Shown here: one piece after another, positions 38,232 through 45,419 of the stretch | Layout of the letters: each line of letters opens with the position of its first letter | Position numbering within the stretch: position 1 is the first letter of the stretch | NCBI RefSeq assembly: GCF_041890415.1 | Contig: NZ_CP169056.1 | Span: 1,984,001 to 2,048,000, forward strand | Direction: 5' to 3' | Length of the DNA stretch: 64,000 bases | From: Pseudoxanthomonas koreensis_A | GTDB lineage: Bacteria; Pseudomonadota; Gammaproteobacteria; Xanthomonadales; Xanthomonadaceae | Program-made: the position numbers and the translations under genes | The notes under the pieces: generated by a model | Databases searched by the model: none | What the model was told of the DNA's origin: nothing | The model's input: only the letters and a program-made list of their open reading frames with translations

Positions 38232-39712
38232 TTCAGCATCCCCTCCAACTCATCCACCCCCCGCATGATCTCGGCCTCCAGCGCCTTCAGCTCGGCCAGG
38301 ATCTTCAGCGGCGGATCGTACTCCACCGCCTCGTGCACCACCTGCTTGTAGCGGCTGATCGACAGGTCGTAGTCGTTGCCCGCGATCTCGGCCTTGGGCA
38401 CCAGGAAACTCTGCTCGGTGCGCACGCGCTTTCCTTCGCCCTTGCGGCCCTGCCAGCGCTTGAGAATGTCCGGCAGGTTGTTGCTCTCGTGCCTGCCGGC
38501 ATCCAGCGGGTTGCGCTTGTCGTCCAGGCTGTAGCCGTCGGCCTGCATGTCGTAGAACCAGACCTGATCGGTACCGCCGGAGTTGGTCTTGGTAAACAGC
38601 AGGATGGCCGTGGATACGCCGGCATAAGGGCGGAACACACCCGAGGGCATGGATACGATGCCATCGAGTTTGTGGTCTTCCACCAGCATGCGGCGTAGCG
38701 CCTTGTGCGCCTTGGACGAGCCGAACAGCACGCCGTCCGGCACGATTACCGCCGCACGGCCGCCGGGCTTGAGCAGCCGCAGGAACAGGGCCAGGAACAG
38801 CAGCTCGGTTTTCTTGGTCTTGACGACCTGCAGCAGGTCCTTGGCGGTGCTCTCGTAGTCCAGGCTGCCGGCGAACGGCGGATTGGCCAGGATCAGGCTG
38901 AACTGGCCCTCCACCCCGGCATGGCCCTCGCTGAGGCTGTCGCGGTACTCGATGGCCGGGTTCTCCACCCCGTGGAGCAGCATGTTCATGCTGCCGACGC
39001 GCAGCATGGTGGTGTCGAAATCGAAGCCATGAAAGGTTTCGGCGTTGAAGCGCCGGACAGATTTCTTGTCCTTGTAGATCTCGTCGCGATGGTGGGCGTC
39101 CATATACTCGGCCGCCGCGACCAGGAAGCCGGCGGTGCCACAAGCCGGGTCGCAGATGGTGTCTTCGGGCCGCGGTGCCATCATCTCCACCATCAGCTTG
39201 GTGATGTGGCGCGGGGTGCGGAACTGGCCGTTCTGGCCGGCGCTGGCGATCTTGCCGAGCATGTACTCGTAGACATCGCCCTTGGTGTCGCGATCGTCCA
39301 TCGGCACCTGGTCGATCAGGTCCACCACCTTGGCCAGCAGCGCCGGCGTGGGGATGGTGAAGCGGGCGTCCTTCATGTGGGTGGAATAGGTGGACTCGCC
39401 CCCCTCTCCACCCAGGGTCTTGATGAAGGGGAAAACCTCGTCGGCCACCAGCCGGTACATCTCGGCCGGGGCGCCCAGTTCCTTGAACCTGGACCAGCGC
39501 AGCTTCTGCTGCCGCTTGTTGAAGATCGGGTTTTCAACGTCTTTGCCGGTGCGGGCGGCCTTCTTCTCGCGCCCCGTCTGCAGCTCGTCCAGCCGCTTGA
39601 TGAAAAGCAGGTAGGTCATCTGCTCGATGACCTCCATGGGATTGGCGATGCCGCCGCTCCAGAACGCATCCCAGATGCGGTCGATCTGGGTTTTGATGGT
39701 GCCGGTGATCAT
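38228..39712 (-). CDS. hsdM: Type I restriction enzyme, M (methyltransferase) subunit
   Basis: A 494-aa N6-adenine methyltransferase. HsdM N-terminal domain (about 5-130; IWDAFWSGGIANPMEVIEQM), then the SAM-binding motif DPACGTAGFLVAAA (about 192-205) and the catalytic NPPF (LILANPPFAGS, about 275-285). The start MITGTIKTQIDRIWDAFW at 39712 is the typical N-terminus; it overlaps the stop of the upstream CBS-HEPN gene by ATGA, which indicates coupled translation of an accessory gene with the methylase. It modifies host DNA so that HsdR does not cut it. Confidence 0.96.
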   Translation of the reverse strand: MITGTIKTQIDRIWDAFWSGGIANPMEVIEQMTYLLFIKRLDELQTGREKKAARTGKDVENPIFNKRQQKLRWSRFKELGAPAEMYRLVADEVFPFIKTLGGEGGESTYSTHMKDARFTIPTPALLAKVVDLIDQVPMDDRDTKGDVYEYMLGKIASAGQNGQFRTPRHITKLMVEMMAPRPEDTICDPACGTAGFLVAAAEYMDAHHRDEIYKDKKSVRRFNAETFHGFDFDTTMLRVGSMNMLLHGVENPAIEYRDSLSEGHAGVEGQFSLILANPPFAGSLDYESTAKDLLQVVKTKKTELLFLALFLRLLKPGGRAAVIVPDGVLFGSSKAHKALRRMLVEDHKLDGIVSMPSGVFRPYAGVSTAILLFTKTNSGGTDQVWFYDMQADGYSLDDKRNPLDAGRHESNNLPDILKRWQGRKGEGKRVRTEQSFLVPKAEIAGNDYDLSISRYKQVVHEAVEYDPPLKILAELKALEAEIMRGVDELEGMLK

Positions 39713-40575
39713 CCGATCATCCTCTCTCTTTCTGCGGCGGAACTGTCCTTCCTGGCGCACGCACGCGCCAACTGGTCGAGTTCAGCAATCCACCTACGCA
39801 TTTCCGTCACGAGCTTGCAAGTGGAGGCGGTCGCGCTCAGTTCATTCGCATGGGCAAGATTATTACGTAGCTTCTCGATCTCCTCGAACGTCCTCTTGAA
39901 GCGGCTTCTGGAAACTCCAGCTTCCCGGTCCCCCATGAGCTTTTCGACGATCTCCCGCTTGTCGCAGAACTGCGTGTAGAGCAATGGATCCACCTGGCTG
40001 TTGTCGCGCTTCGCCCTCACCATGACCTCGACAACCTTCGAGCACCGATCAGCTTTCAGCAGTGACAGCCAATCCTTCGGATCCGCGAACCGAGCGCTGA
40101 TTACTTCCGCCATGACCATCTCCAGTTGGGTAACCAGCGCAAATAGGCAGGCTCGAACTGGAAGCTGCTGGATGTCGGAGATACTGACCAGCGCATCGAT
40201 CCGGCCGCGAGACACAAGGAAGCGAAAGGGCTGAACGTGCGCCTGCTCCAGGAACTCCAGAATGCTTGTGTCTGCACCGACAAGGTGTCGCTCTGCCACC
40301 GGACTGGCAATGTCACGAACCTTCATGCCTTGGGCGGCCAACCCTGCATCACGCACGTCGAGAACCCCGATGATGGCACCCTCGTGCTCTACCGGCACAT
40401 GATCAAAACCGTCTTCCGATACTCGTGCCTGCACCGCAGCAACCGGCTCATCCGGACCGCAGGTTACGAAGTTCTCCCTTGACGTGGCGATCAGCCTCAG
40501 ACTCAGGCTTGCTTGATAGGCGAGCAGATCGCCAACCCTGTCCTGACTTCTTCCAGCGTCTACATGAAACGACAT
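39709..40575 (-). CDS. CBS-pair + HEPN-like (RNxxxH) protein in the type I R-M operon
   Basis: A 288-aa protein. Residues about 37-137 read as a CBS pair, a nucleotide-binding regulatory module (VTCGPDEPVAAVQA..VPVEHEGAIIGVLDVRD; VGADTSILEFLE..FRFLVSRGRIDALVSISDI). The rest is helical; residues 237-242 are RNNLAH, the exact RNxxxH motif of HEPN RNases, in a helix KLRNNLAHANEL (bases 39850-39867). Cytoplasmic. The start at ATG 40575 follows AGGA; a GTG at 40581 is possible. The ATGA overlap with hsdM makes it part of the operon. By analogy with PrrC/RloC anticodon nucleases that guard type I enzymes, it may be an RNA-cutting back-up, but RNase activity and the HEPN fold are inferred from a short motif. 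Confidence 0.7.
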   Translation of the reverse strand: MSFHVDAGRSQDRVGDLLAYQASLSLRLIATSRENFVTCGPDEPVAAVQARVSEDGFDHVPVEHEGAIIGVLDVRDAGLAAQGMKVRDIASPVAERHLVGADTSILEFLEQAHVQPFRFLVSRGRIDALVSISDIQQLPVRACLFALVTQLEMVMAEVISARFADPKDWLSLLKADRCSKVVEVMVRAKRDNSQVDPLLYTQFCDKREIVEKLMGDREAGVSRSRFKRTFEEIEKLRNNLAHANELSATASTCKLVTEMRRWIAELDQLARACARKDSSAAERERMIG

Positions 40576-40682
40576 CAACACTTCCTCTCAAGACTCGTTA
40601 GGCAAGTTCACCAAGCTGCTGAGTACAACACGCCAGCCGGGGCCGCACGCAAATCCCCCGCAAGCTCCATATGTCCGCAGCT

Positions 40683-40979
40683 CTACGACTCGGAGGTCCT
40701 GACGATGCTGTAGCCCTTGGCGTTGTACAGGCCGTTGAGCTTGGGGTCATGGCCACGCAGTCGCACCGACCAGCCGTGACCGAAGACGTGGCGATACACG
40801 TCCTCAACGTCGTCGAGTTCAATCTGGTTTTCCTTGCGGTTTGCTCCAGTTCCCGGCTTGGCAACGCGGAACGTGGCCTTGCCCGTATTGCGGTTGACCA
40901 GACGATAGGGATAAAGACGCTGGCCGTTGCTGTGCTGGAACCAGAACCGGGTATCGAGGTCGTTCGTCGGCGCTGCCAT
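40683..40979 (-). CDS. Small hypothetical protein of the defence array
   Basis: A 98-aa protein of unknown function (MAAPTNDLDTRFWFQHSNGQ; NQIELDDVEDVYRHVFGHGW; SVRLRGHDPKLNGLYNAKGY). It looks like a compact alpha/beta domain rich in aromatic and basic residues; nothing suggests a membrane or secretion. It has a strong site GGAGAGGAAG before the ATG at 40979 and lies 11 bp after the toxin gene and 107 bp before the CBS-HEPN gene, on the same strand as all of them. Its place between toxin-antitoxin and R-M genes suggests an R-M accessory or nucleic-acid-binding role, but this is not shown. Confidence 0.75.
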   Translation of the reverse strand: MAAPTNDLDTRFWFQHSNGQRLYPYRLVNRNTGKATFRVAKPGTGANRKENQIELDDVEDVYRHVFGHGWSVRLRGHDPKLNGLYNAKGYSIVRTSES

Positions 40980-40990
40980 TCTTCCTCTCC

Positions 40991-41299
40991 TTAGTGGTAA
41001 TCGTCTTCGCGCTGATGCCTGGCGGCCAGCACGGTCAAGGTGGCGGCGTCCTCCACCTCGAACAGCAGCACGTAGCCGCTGGCCCCGAAGCCGATGACCA
41101 GTTCGCGCAGGAACGGGTCGGCCGCTGTGGCCTTGCGGCAGCTCAGCGGGGCGAGCTCGAGCACGGACACCGCATCGCGGATGGACTGGAGCGCACGCTC
41201 GGCGAGCGCGAAGTCGCCATCGCTGCGATCGAGCAGCCAGTCGTACAGGCGCTCCAGATCTTCCTGCGCTTCCTCCGTGAAGCGGACGCGGAAAGTCAT
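40991..41299 (-). CDS. ParE/RelE-superfamily toxin
   Basis: A 102-aa toxin of the RelE/ParE fold. The opening FRVRFTEEAQEDLERLYDWL and the late strand ELVIGFGASGYVLLFEVEDA with the final LAARHQREDDYH are family hallmarks. ParE-type members poison gyrase and RelE-type members cut mRNA on the ribosome; the Tyr/Arg end pattern (RHQREDDYH) favours the ParE side but does not decide. Its ATG overlaps the antitoxin stop (ATGA), so it is made only after its antidote. Confidence 0.93.
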   Translation of the reverse strand: MTFRVRFTEEAQEDLERLYDWLLDRSDGDFALAERALQSIRDAVSVLELAPLSCRKATAADPFLRELVIGFGASGYVLLFEVEDAATLTVLAARHQREDDYH

Positions 41300-41571
41300 G
41301 TGGACCCGGCCTTCCTGCGCGCCTTTTCCAATCGCTGCGCGAGGCCGTCCAGCACGTCGGCGGCTTCCACGTACCGTCCGTGCTCGCGTGCGCGGTCACG
41401 GGAGGCGAGGCCGCGCGCAATGAAGGCTTCCTGCTGACGGCGGCGCTCCACCTGGGCGCGAACGGATTGTTCGACGAAGCTGGAGAGCGATTCTCCTTCC
41501 TGCAGCACCGCTTCGGCGGCTTCGCGCAGGGCAGGCTCGACACGCAGGGACGGGAGGGAGGCGGTTTTCAT
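41296..41571 (-). CDS. YlcI/YnfO-like ribbon-helix-helix antitoxin
   Basis: A 91-aa antitoxin. The N-terminal strand SLPSLRVEPALREAAEAVL followed by EGESLSSFVEQSVRAQVERR is the ribbon-helix-helix DNA-binding fold, and the C-terminal half (EAFIARGLASRDRAREHGRY) should wrap the toxin. The ATG at 41571 lies 7 bp after a 34-bp palindrome that is the obvious autoregulatory operator. Operon order antitoxin-toxin is normal. It probably stabilises the island by addiction. Confidence 0.88.
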   Translation of the reverse strand: MKTASLPSLRVEPALREAAEAVLQEGESLSSFVEQSVRAQVERRRQQEAFIARGLASRDRAREHGRYVEAADVLDGLAQRLEKARRKAGST

Positions 41572-41577
41572 GGTGAG

Positions 41578-41611
41578 GCCATCATGCGTTGCAATTGCAA
41601 CGCATGATGGC
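41578..41611. promoter_or_regulatory. 34-bp perfect palindrome, antitoxin operator
   Basis: Each half of the palindrome is 17 bases, GCCATCATGCGTTGCAA then its exact complement, with no spacer (centre 41594/41595). It begins 7 bp upstream of the antitoxin ATG. Such a long symmetric site could bind two or more ribbon-helix-helix dimers side by side and explains autorepression of the toxin-antitoxin pair. It is not followed by a T-run, so it is not a terminator. Confidence 0.85.
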
Positions 41612-41714
41612 GGAAATGGTCGGGATGGTAAACCCGGAGCCGGCGCGGTCGGCCCTAGGCAGGCCGATCTTGACGCCAGCAGAAGCTCCAGGCCGCTCCC
41701 CACGAGTCTTCATC

Positions 41715-41729
41715 CTTGCATTCTGCAAG
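41715..41729. promoter_or_regulatory. Candidate ArsR operator
   Basis: CTTGCA-TTC-TGCAAG is a perfect inverted repeat ending 20 bp before the arsR ATG. A TTGCAT within it could be the -35 hexamer. Arsenite-responsive repressors bind sites of this type just upstream of their own gene, so arsenic binding by ArsR should free this promoter. Confidence 0.65.
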
Positions 41730-41749
41730 TAAGTTTGTAGAGTGCCAAC

Positions 41750-42097
41750 ATGAATGACGCTGCTGCCGTCTCCGCCCTTGCTGCACTCGCCCATGGTGAC
41801 CGCTTGGCTGCTTTCCGCATGCTGGTGCGCGCCGGCCCCGGTGGCATGCCCTCGGGCGAGATCGCGGAAGCGCTGTCGATCCCGCCCACCCGCATGAGCT
41901 TCCACCTGACCACGCTGGAGCGCGCCGGCCTGCTGCGCTCGTGGCGGGACGGGCGCCGCATCCTGTACGCGGCGAGCTACGGGCACATGCGGCAGCTCCT
42001 GGCCTTCCTCACCGAGGACTGCTGCTCCGGCAATCCGGAGATCTGCGGCGACCTCGCCCCCCTCCCCGCTTCCTGTTCCGCGGAAACCTGCCCATGA
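41750..42097 (+). CDS. arsR: ArsR-family arsenic-responsive repressor
   Basis: A 115-aa winged-helix repressor. The recognition region GEIAEALSIPPTRMSFHLTT and wing LLRSWRDGRRILYAASYG are canonical. Arsenite ligands are not in the classic helix-3 position; instead cysteines occur near the C-terminus (EDCCSGNPEIC, and two Cys in the final 8 residues), as in ArsR types that bind As(III) at the C-terminal helix. It overlaps arsC by ATGA and heads the arsRCHB operon. Confidence 0.94.
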   Translation: MNDAAAVSALAALAHGDRLAAFRMLVRAGPGGMPSGEIAEALSIPPTRMSFHLTTLERAGLLRSWRDGRRILYAASYGHMRQLLAFLTEDCCSGNPEICGDLAPLPASCSAETCP

Positions 42098-42525
42098 GCC
42101 CTTCCCCGCCGTCGACGTCGACGATCTACCACAACCCCGCCTGCGGCACCTCCCGCAACACGTTGGAGATGATGCGCCAGTCCGGCGAGCGCCCCGAGGT
42201 GATCGAGTACCTGCGGACGCCGCCGTCCCGCACGAAGCTGCTCGAACTCATCGCGGCAATGGGCATCTCGCCCCGCGATCTGCTGCGCCGGAAAGGCACG
42301 CCCTACGCGGAGCTGGGCCTGGACAACCCCGAGCTCAGCGACGACGACCTGGTGGACGCGATGCTCGCGCATCCGATCCTGATCAACCGCCCCATCGTCG
42401 TGACCCCACGGGGCGCAGCGCTGTGCCGGCCGTCCGAAAAGGTCCTGGCGCTGCTGGACAACCCGGTGGCGTCGTTCACCAAGGAAGACGGCGAGGTGGT
42501 CACGGCCGCGGAGCCATCCGCATGA
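42094..42525 (+). CDS. arsC: Arsenate reductase, glutaredoxin-dependent
   Basis: A 143-aa enzyme reducing arsenate to arsenite with glutathione/glutaredoxin. The catalytic loop is YHNPACGTSRNTLEMM (Cys about residue 18). The arginines of the family are present in YLRTPPSRTKLLEL and in INRPIVVTPRGAALCRPSE. The ATG at 42094 overlaps the arsR stop, and its own stop overlaps the arsH ATG. The arsenite product is expelled by ArsB encoded later in the operon. Confidence 0.96.
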   Translation: MSPSPPSTSTIYHNPACGTSRNTLEMMRQSGERPEVIEYLRTPPSRTKLLELIAAMGISPRDLLRRKGTPYAELGLDNPELSDDDLVDAMLAHPILINRPIVVTPRGAALCRPSEKVLALLDNPVASFTKEDGEVVTAAEPSA

Positions 42526-43247
42526 GCGATGCCGTGGCGATCGACCTGCCCAATGTCGACCCGGCGCAGCTCGCTCCGATCGACATCCACGCACTGGCCG
42601 CGCCGGGCGATCCGGCTCATCCGCCCCGCATCCTGATCCTCTACGGGTCGCTGCGGGAACGTTCCTACTCGCGCCTGCTGGCCGAAGAGGCCGGCCGGCT
42701 GCTGCGCTGGTATGGCTGCGAAGTGCGCATCTTCGATCCGCAGGCCCTGCCGCTGCCCGATGGCGCGGCGCCCGATCATCCGAAGGTGAGCGAGCTGCGC
42801 GAGCTGGCGGACTGGTCCGAAGGCATGGTGTGGGTCAGCCCCGAACGCCACGGCGCCATGACGGGAATCATGAAGGCGCAGATCGACTGGATTCCCCTGG
42901 CGCAGGGCGCGAGGCGCCCGACGCAGGGCAAGACCCTGGCGGTGATGCAGGTCTCCGGCGGCTCGCAGAGCTTCAACGCGGTCAACCAACTGCGCGTGCT
43001 GGGCCGCTGGATGCGCATGGTCACCATTCCGAACCAGTCCTCCGTCGCCAAGGCGTTCCAGGAATTCGACGAAGCAGGCCGCATGAGGCCGTCGGCCTAC
43101 TACCAGCGGGTTGTGGACGTGTGCGAGGAGCTGGTGAAGTTCACCTGGCTTGTGCGCGGGCGCTCGGCCTACCTGACCGACCGCTACTCCGAACGCATCG
43201 AAACCGCCGAAGCGCTCTCCAGGCGCGTCGACCAGCGCTCGATCTGA
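42522..43247 (+). CDS. arsH: Arsenical resistance flavoprotein ArsH
   Basis: A 241-aa NADPH-dependent FMN oxidoreductase that oxidises trivalent organoarsenicals and relieves oxidative stress. FMN-binding loop ILYGSLRERSYSRLLAEEAG (about residues 40-58); VWVSPERHGAMTGIMKAQID and VMQVSGGSQSFNAVNQLR are also hallmark segments. The length and start (ATG 42522, overlapping arsC by ATGA) agree with the family. Confidence 0.96.
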   Translation: MSDAVAIDLPNVDPAQLAPIDIHALAAPGDPAHPPRILILYGSLRERSYSRLLAEEAGRLLRWYGCEVRIFDPQALPLPDGAAPDHPKVSELRELADWSEGMVWVSPERHGAMTGIMKAQIDWIPLAQGARRPTQGKTLAVMQVSGGSQSFNAVNQLRVLGRWMRMVTIPNQSSVAKAFQEFDEAGRMRPSAYYQRVVDVCEELVKFTWLVRGRSAYLTDRYSERIETAEALSRRVDQRSI

Positions 43248-43263
43248 AGCCTTCGGAAACGCC

Positions 43264-44568
43264 ATGCTCGCCTTCGCGATCTTCGTCGTCACGCTCGTGC
43301 TCGTCGTCTGGCAGCCCCGGGGTCTCGGCATCGGCTGGTCGGCGCTTGGCGGCGCCGCGGTTGCCCTTGCCACCGGCGTCGTCGGCTGGGGCGATGTGGG
43401 CACGGTCTGGAGCGTCGTCTGGGACGCGACCTTCACCTTCGTGGCGCTCATCATCATCTCGCTCATCCTGGACGAGGCGGGCTTCTTCGCCTGGGCCGCC
43501 CTGCACGTGGCTCGTTGGGGTGGCGGAGACGGGCGGAAGCTGTTCCCGCTGATCGTGCTCCTGGGTGCGGCGATCGCCGCGGTGTTCGCGAACGACGGCG
43601 CGGCGCTGCTGCTGACGCCGATCGTGCTGGCCATCCTGCTGCGCCTGCATTTTCCGCCCGCCGGGGCGCTGGCCTTCACCGTGGCCTGCGGCTTCATCGC
43701 CGATACCGCGAGCCTGCCGCTGGTGGTCTCGAACCTGGTGAACATCGTCACCGCGAATTTCTTCGACGTGTCGTTCGGTCGCTACGCGGCGGTCATGGTG
43801 CCGGTGAACCTGGTGTCGGTCGTCGCGACGTTGCTGGTGCTGTGTCTCTGGTTCCGCAACGACATCCGCGTCTCCTACGCGGTCGGGGAGCTGGAGGCGC
43901 CGCGCCTGGCGATCCGCGACCACGCCGTCTTCAGGGCCGCGCTGCCGCTGCTGGCGCTGCTGCTGCTGGCCTACTTCGCTACCGGGCCGCTCGGCGTGCC
44001 GATCTCGCTGGTGACCGGCGCGGCCGCGCTGCTGCTGATGGCCATCGCGGGACGCTGGGCGACCGGCGGCCGGGGCGCCACGATGGCGCTGCCTGCGATC
44101 CTGCGCGGCGCGCCCTGGCAGATCGTGCTGTTCTCGCTCGGGATGTACCTGGTGGTCTACGGGCTGGGCAATGCCTGGCTGACGGCTGCGGCGACCGGCG
44201 TGCTCGAATGGCTGGCCGCGCAAGGGACGTTCGTGGCGGGCGTGGGCACGGGCTTCGCCGTGGCCGCCCTGGCGTCGGTCATGAACAACATGCCGGCGAC
44301 CCTCGTCGGTGCGCTGGCCATCGACGGCGCCGACGTCCCGGCGGCGACCCGCGAGCTGATGCTGTACGCCAACGTCGTCGGCAACGACCTGGGGCCCAAG
44401 CTCACGCCCATCGGTTCGCTTGCCACCCTGCTGTGGCTGCACGTGCTCGCAGGCAAGGGGCAGCGGATCACGTGGGGCCAGTACATGAAGGTCGGACTGG
44501 TGCTGACGCCACCGGTCCTGCTGGCGACGCTGGTGGCGCTGTGGCTCTGGCTGCCGCTGTCGCGATAG
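43264..44568 (+). CDS. arsB: Arsenite efflux permease ArsB
   Basis: A 434-aa inner-membrane protein with about 12 membrane segments that extrudes arsenite/antimonite. Signature stretches: VFANDGAALLLTPIVLAILL, GFIADTASLPLVVSNLVNIV and ASVMNNMPATLVGALAI, with VVGNDLGPKLTPIGSLATLL near the end. It is full length and lies 16 bp after arsH. There is no arsA, so it would run on the proton gradient. It is the last gene of the operon and of the island before the core genes on its right. Confidence 0.96.
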   Translation: MLAFAIFVVTLVLVVWQPRGLGIGWSALGGAAVALATGVVGWGDVGTVWSVVWDATFTFVALIIISLILDEAGFFAWAALHVARWGGGDGRKLFPLIVLLGAAIAAVFANDGAALLLTPIVLAILLRLHFPPAGALAFTVACGFIADTASLPLVVSNLVNIVTANFFDVSFGRYAAVMVPVNLVSVVATLLVLCLWFRNDIRVSYAVGELEAPRLAIRDHAVFRAALPLLALLLLAYFATGPLGVPISLVTGAAALLLMAIAGRWATGGRGATMALPAILRGAPWQIVLFSLGMYLVVYGLGNAWLTAAATGVLEWLAAQGTFVAGVGTGFAVAALASVMNNMPATLVGALAIDGADVPAATRELMLYANVVGNDLGPKLTPIGSLATLLWLHVLAGKGQRITWGQYMKVGLVLTPPVLLATLVALWLWLPLSR

Positions 44569-44713
44569 TGCGATTTGCTGGCCGGGCTCCGGAAGCGGCC
44601 GGCCCGCCGGGAGACAGGCTCACCTGCGGTCCCCGGCAACGGTGGAGAGGGCCAGCTTCAGATGCCGACCTTGCACGGTCTCCGCTCGCTGTTCGCGAGT
44701 GGCGAATACCGGG

Positions 44714-45325
44714 TCATCCGCCTGCGGCGCACGCCGCGGCCGCATCCTGTCCCGGCGCCAATGCCAGGCAGCGGTCGCGCGCCAGCTGCTCGCGGACCTT
44801 GCCTTCCAGGCTGCGCAGGCCCCAGCGGCGGCCTTCGGCGATGGCGGCTTCCTCTTCGGCGCCCTCCAGCCAGACGGCGCGCAGCGCAGCCAGTGCGCCG
44901 ACGCGATTGCCGCTGGCGCAGTGGACCAGCGTCGGGCCTTGAGTGTCGCGAAGCAGCTGGTCGAAGGCGTCGACGGATTCACGGCTGAGGTCGGCGGGGC
45001 CGGCGATGGGCAGGTTGGCGTAGGACAGGCCGGCGCCGCGGACGGCGGCGGCTTCGTCGAAGTCGGGGGTTTCGGCGCCCGGGGTGAGGTCGATGACGTG
45101 AGTGATGCCGGCGGCGCGCAGGGCGGGCAGGTCTTCGGCGGTGATGCGGCCGCCGGTGTGGATGCCATCGACGGGGTTGGCGAAGCGGGAGAGTGCGGGG
45201 GCCTGGGGTGTGCCGTTGCCGGACGGCGGGTTGCCGGCGGTGGCGTGCGGGAGCAGGCACACGGCGGCAAGAACCAGGGCGGCGAGGCGGCGGGCCTGGG
45301 CGATGGGGAGTCGGGGGGTTGGCAT
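44714..45325 (-). CDS. Secreted protein-tyrosine-phosphatase-like protein (C-x4-R loop)
   Basis: A 203-aa protein with a signal peptide (MPTPRLPIAQARRLAALVLA, core ending about residue 30 ATA). The mature part reads as a dual-specificity-phosphatase-like fold of the DUF442/BLH type: GITHVIDLTPGAETPDFDE and the active-site loop VHCASGNRVGA (Cys 136, Arg 141). The loop has four residues between Cys and Arg, one fewer than the classic HCx5R, as in DUF442 and rhodanese proteins. Expected location is the periplasm. The ATG is at 45325. It lies downstream of the RND pump on the same strand, 95 bp away with a hairpin between. Confidence 0.82.
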   Translation of the reverse strand: MPTPRLPIAQARRLAALVLAAVCLLPHATAGNPPSGNGTPQAPALSRFANPVDGIHTGGRITAEDLPALRAAGITHVIDLTPGAETPDFDEAAAVRGAGLSYANLPIAGPADLSRESVDAFDQLLRDTQGPTLVHCASGNRVGALAALRAVWLEGAEEEAAIAEGRRWGLRSLEGKVREQLARDRCLALAPGQDAAAACAAGG

Positions 45326-45385
45326 CGGGGACTCCGGGGCTGGGCGTCGGGGAGTGGATTGTGGGGCTTCGGGGGCCCCACCCAG

Positions 45386-45410
45386 CCCTCCCCCGCTTTG
45401 CGGGGGAGGG
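45386..45410. terminator. Strong GC hairpin (REP-like)
   Basis: CCCTCCCCCGC-TTT-GCGGGGGAGGG is a perfect 11-bp stem, 9 bp after the stop of the RND gene read in the gene direction. There is no T-run on either side. It may act as a terminator or mRNA stabiliser; the same sequence style recurs between genes in many Xanthomonadaceae. Confidence 0.6.
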
Positions 45411-45419
45411 AGCAAGGCG

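Noticed and set aside
41578..41611. Palindrome as a terminator
   Set aside because: It sits 7 bp upstream of a start codon, has no loop and no T-run, so an operator is the better reading.
45386..45410. Possible CRISPR repeat
   Set aside because: Only one copy of the hairpin is present and no regular spacing follows; no cas genes were seen.
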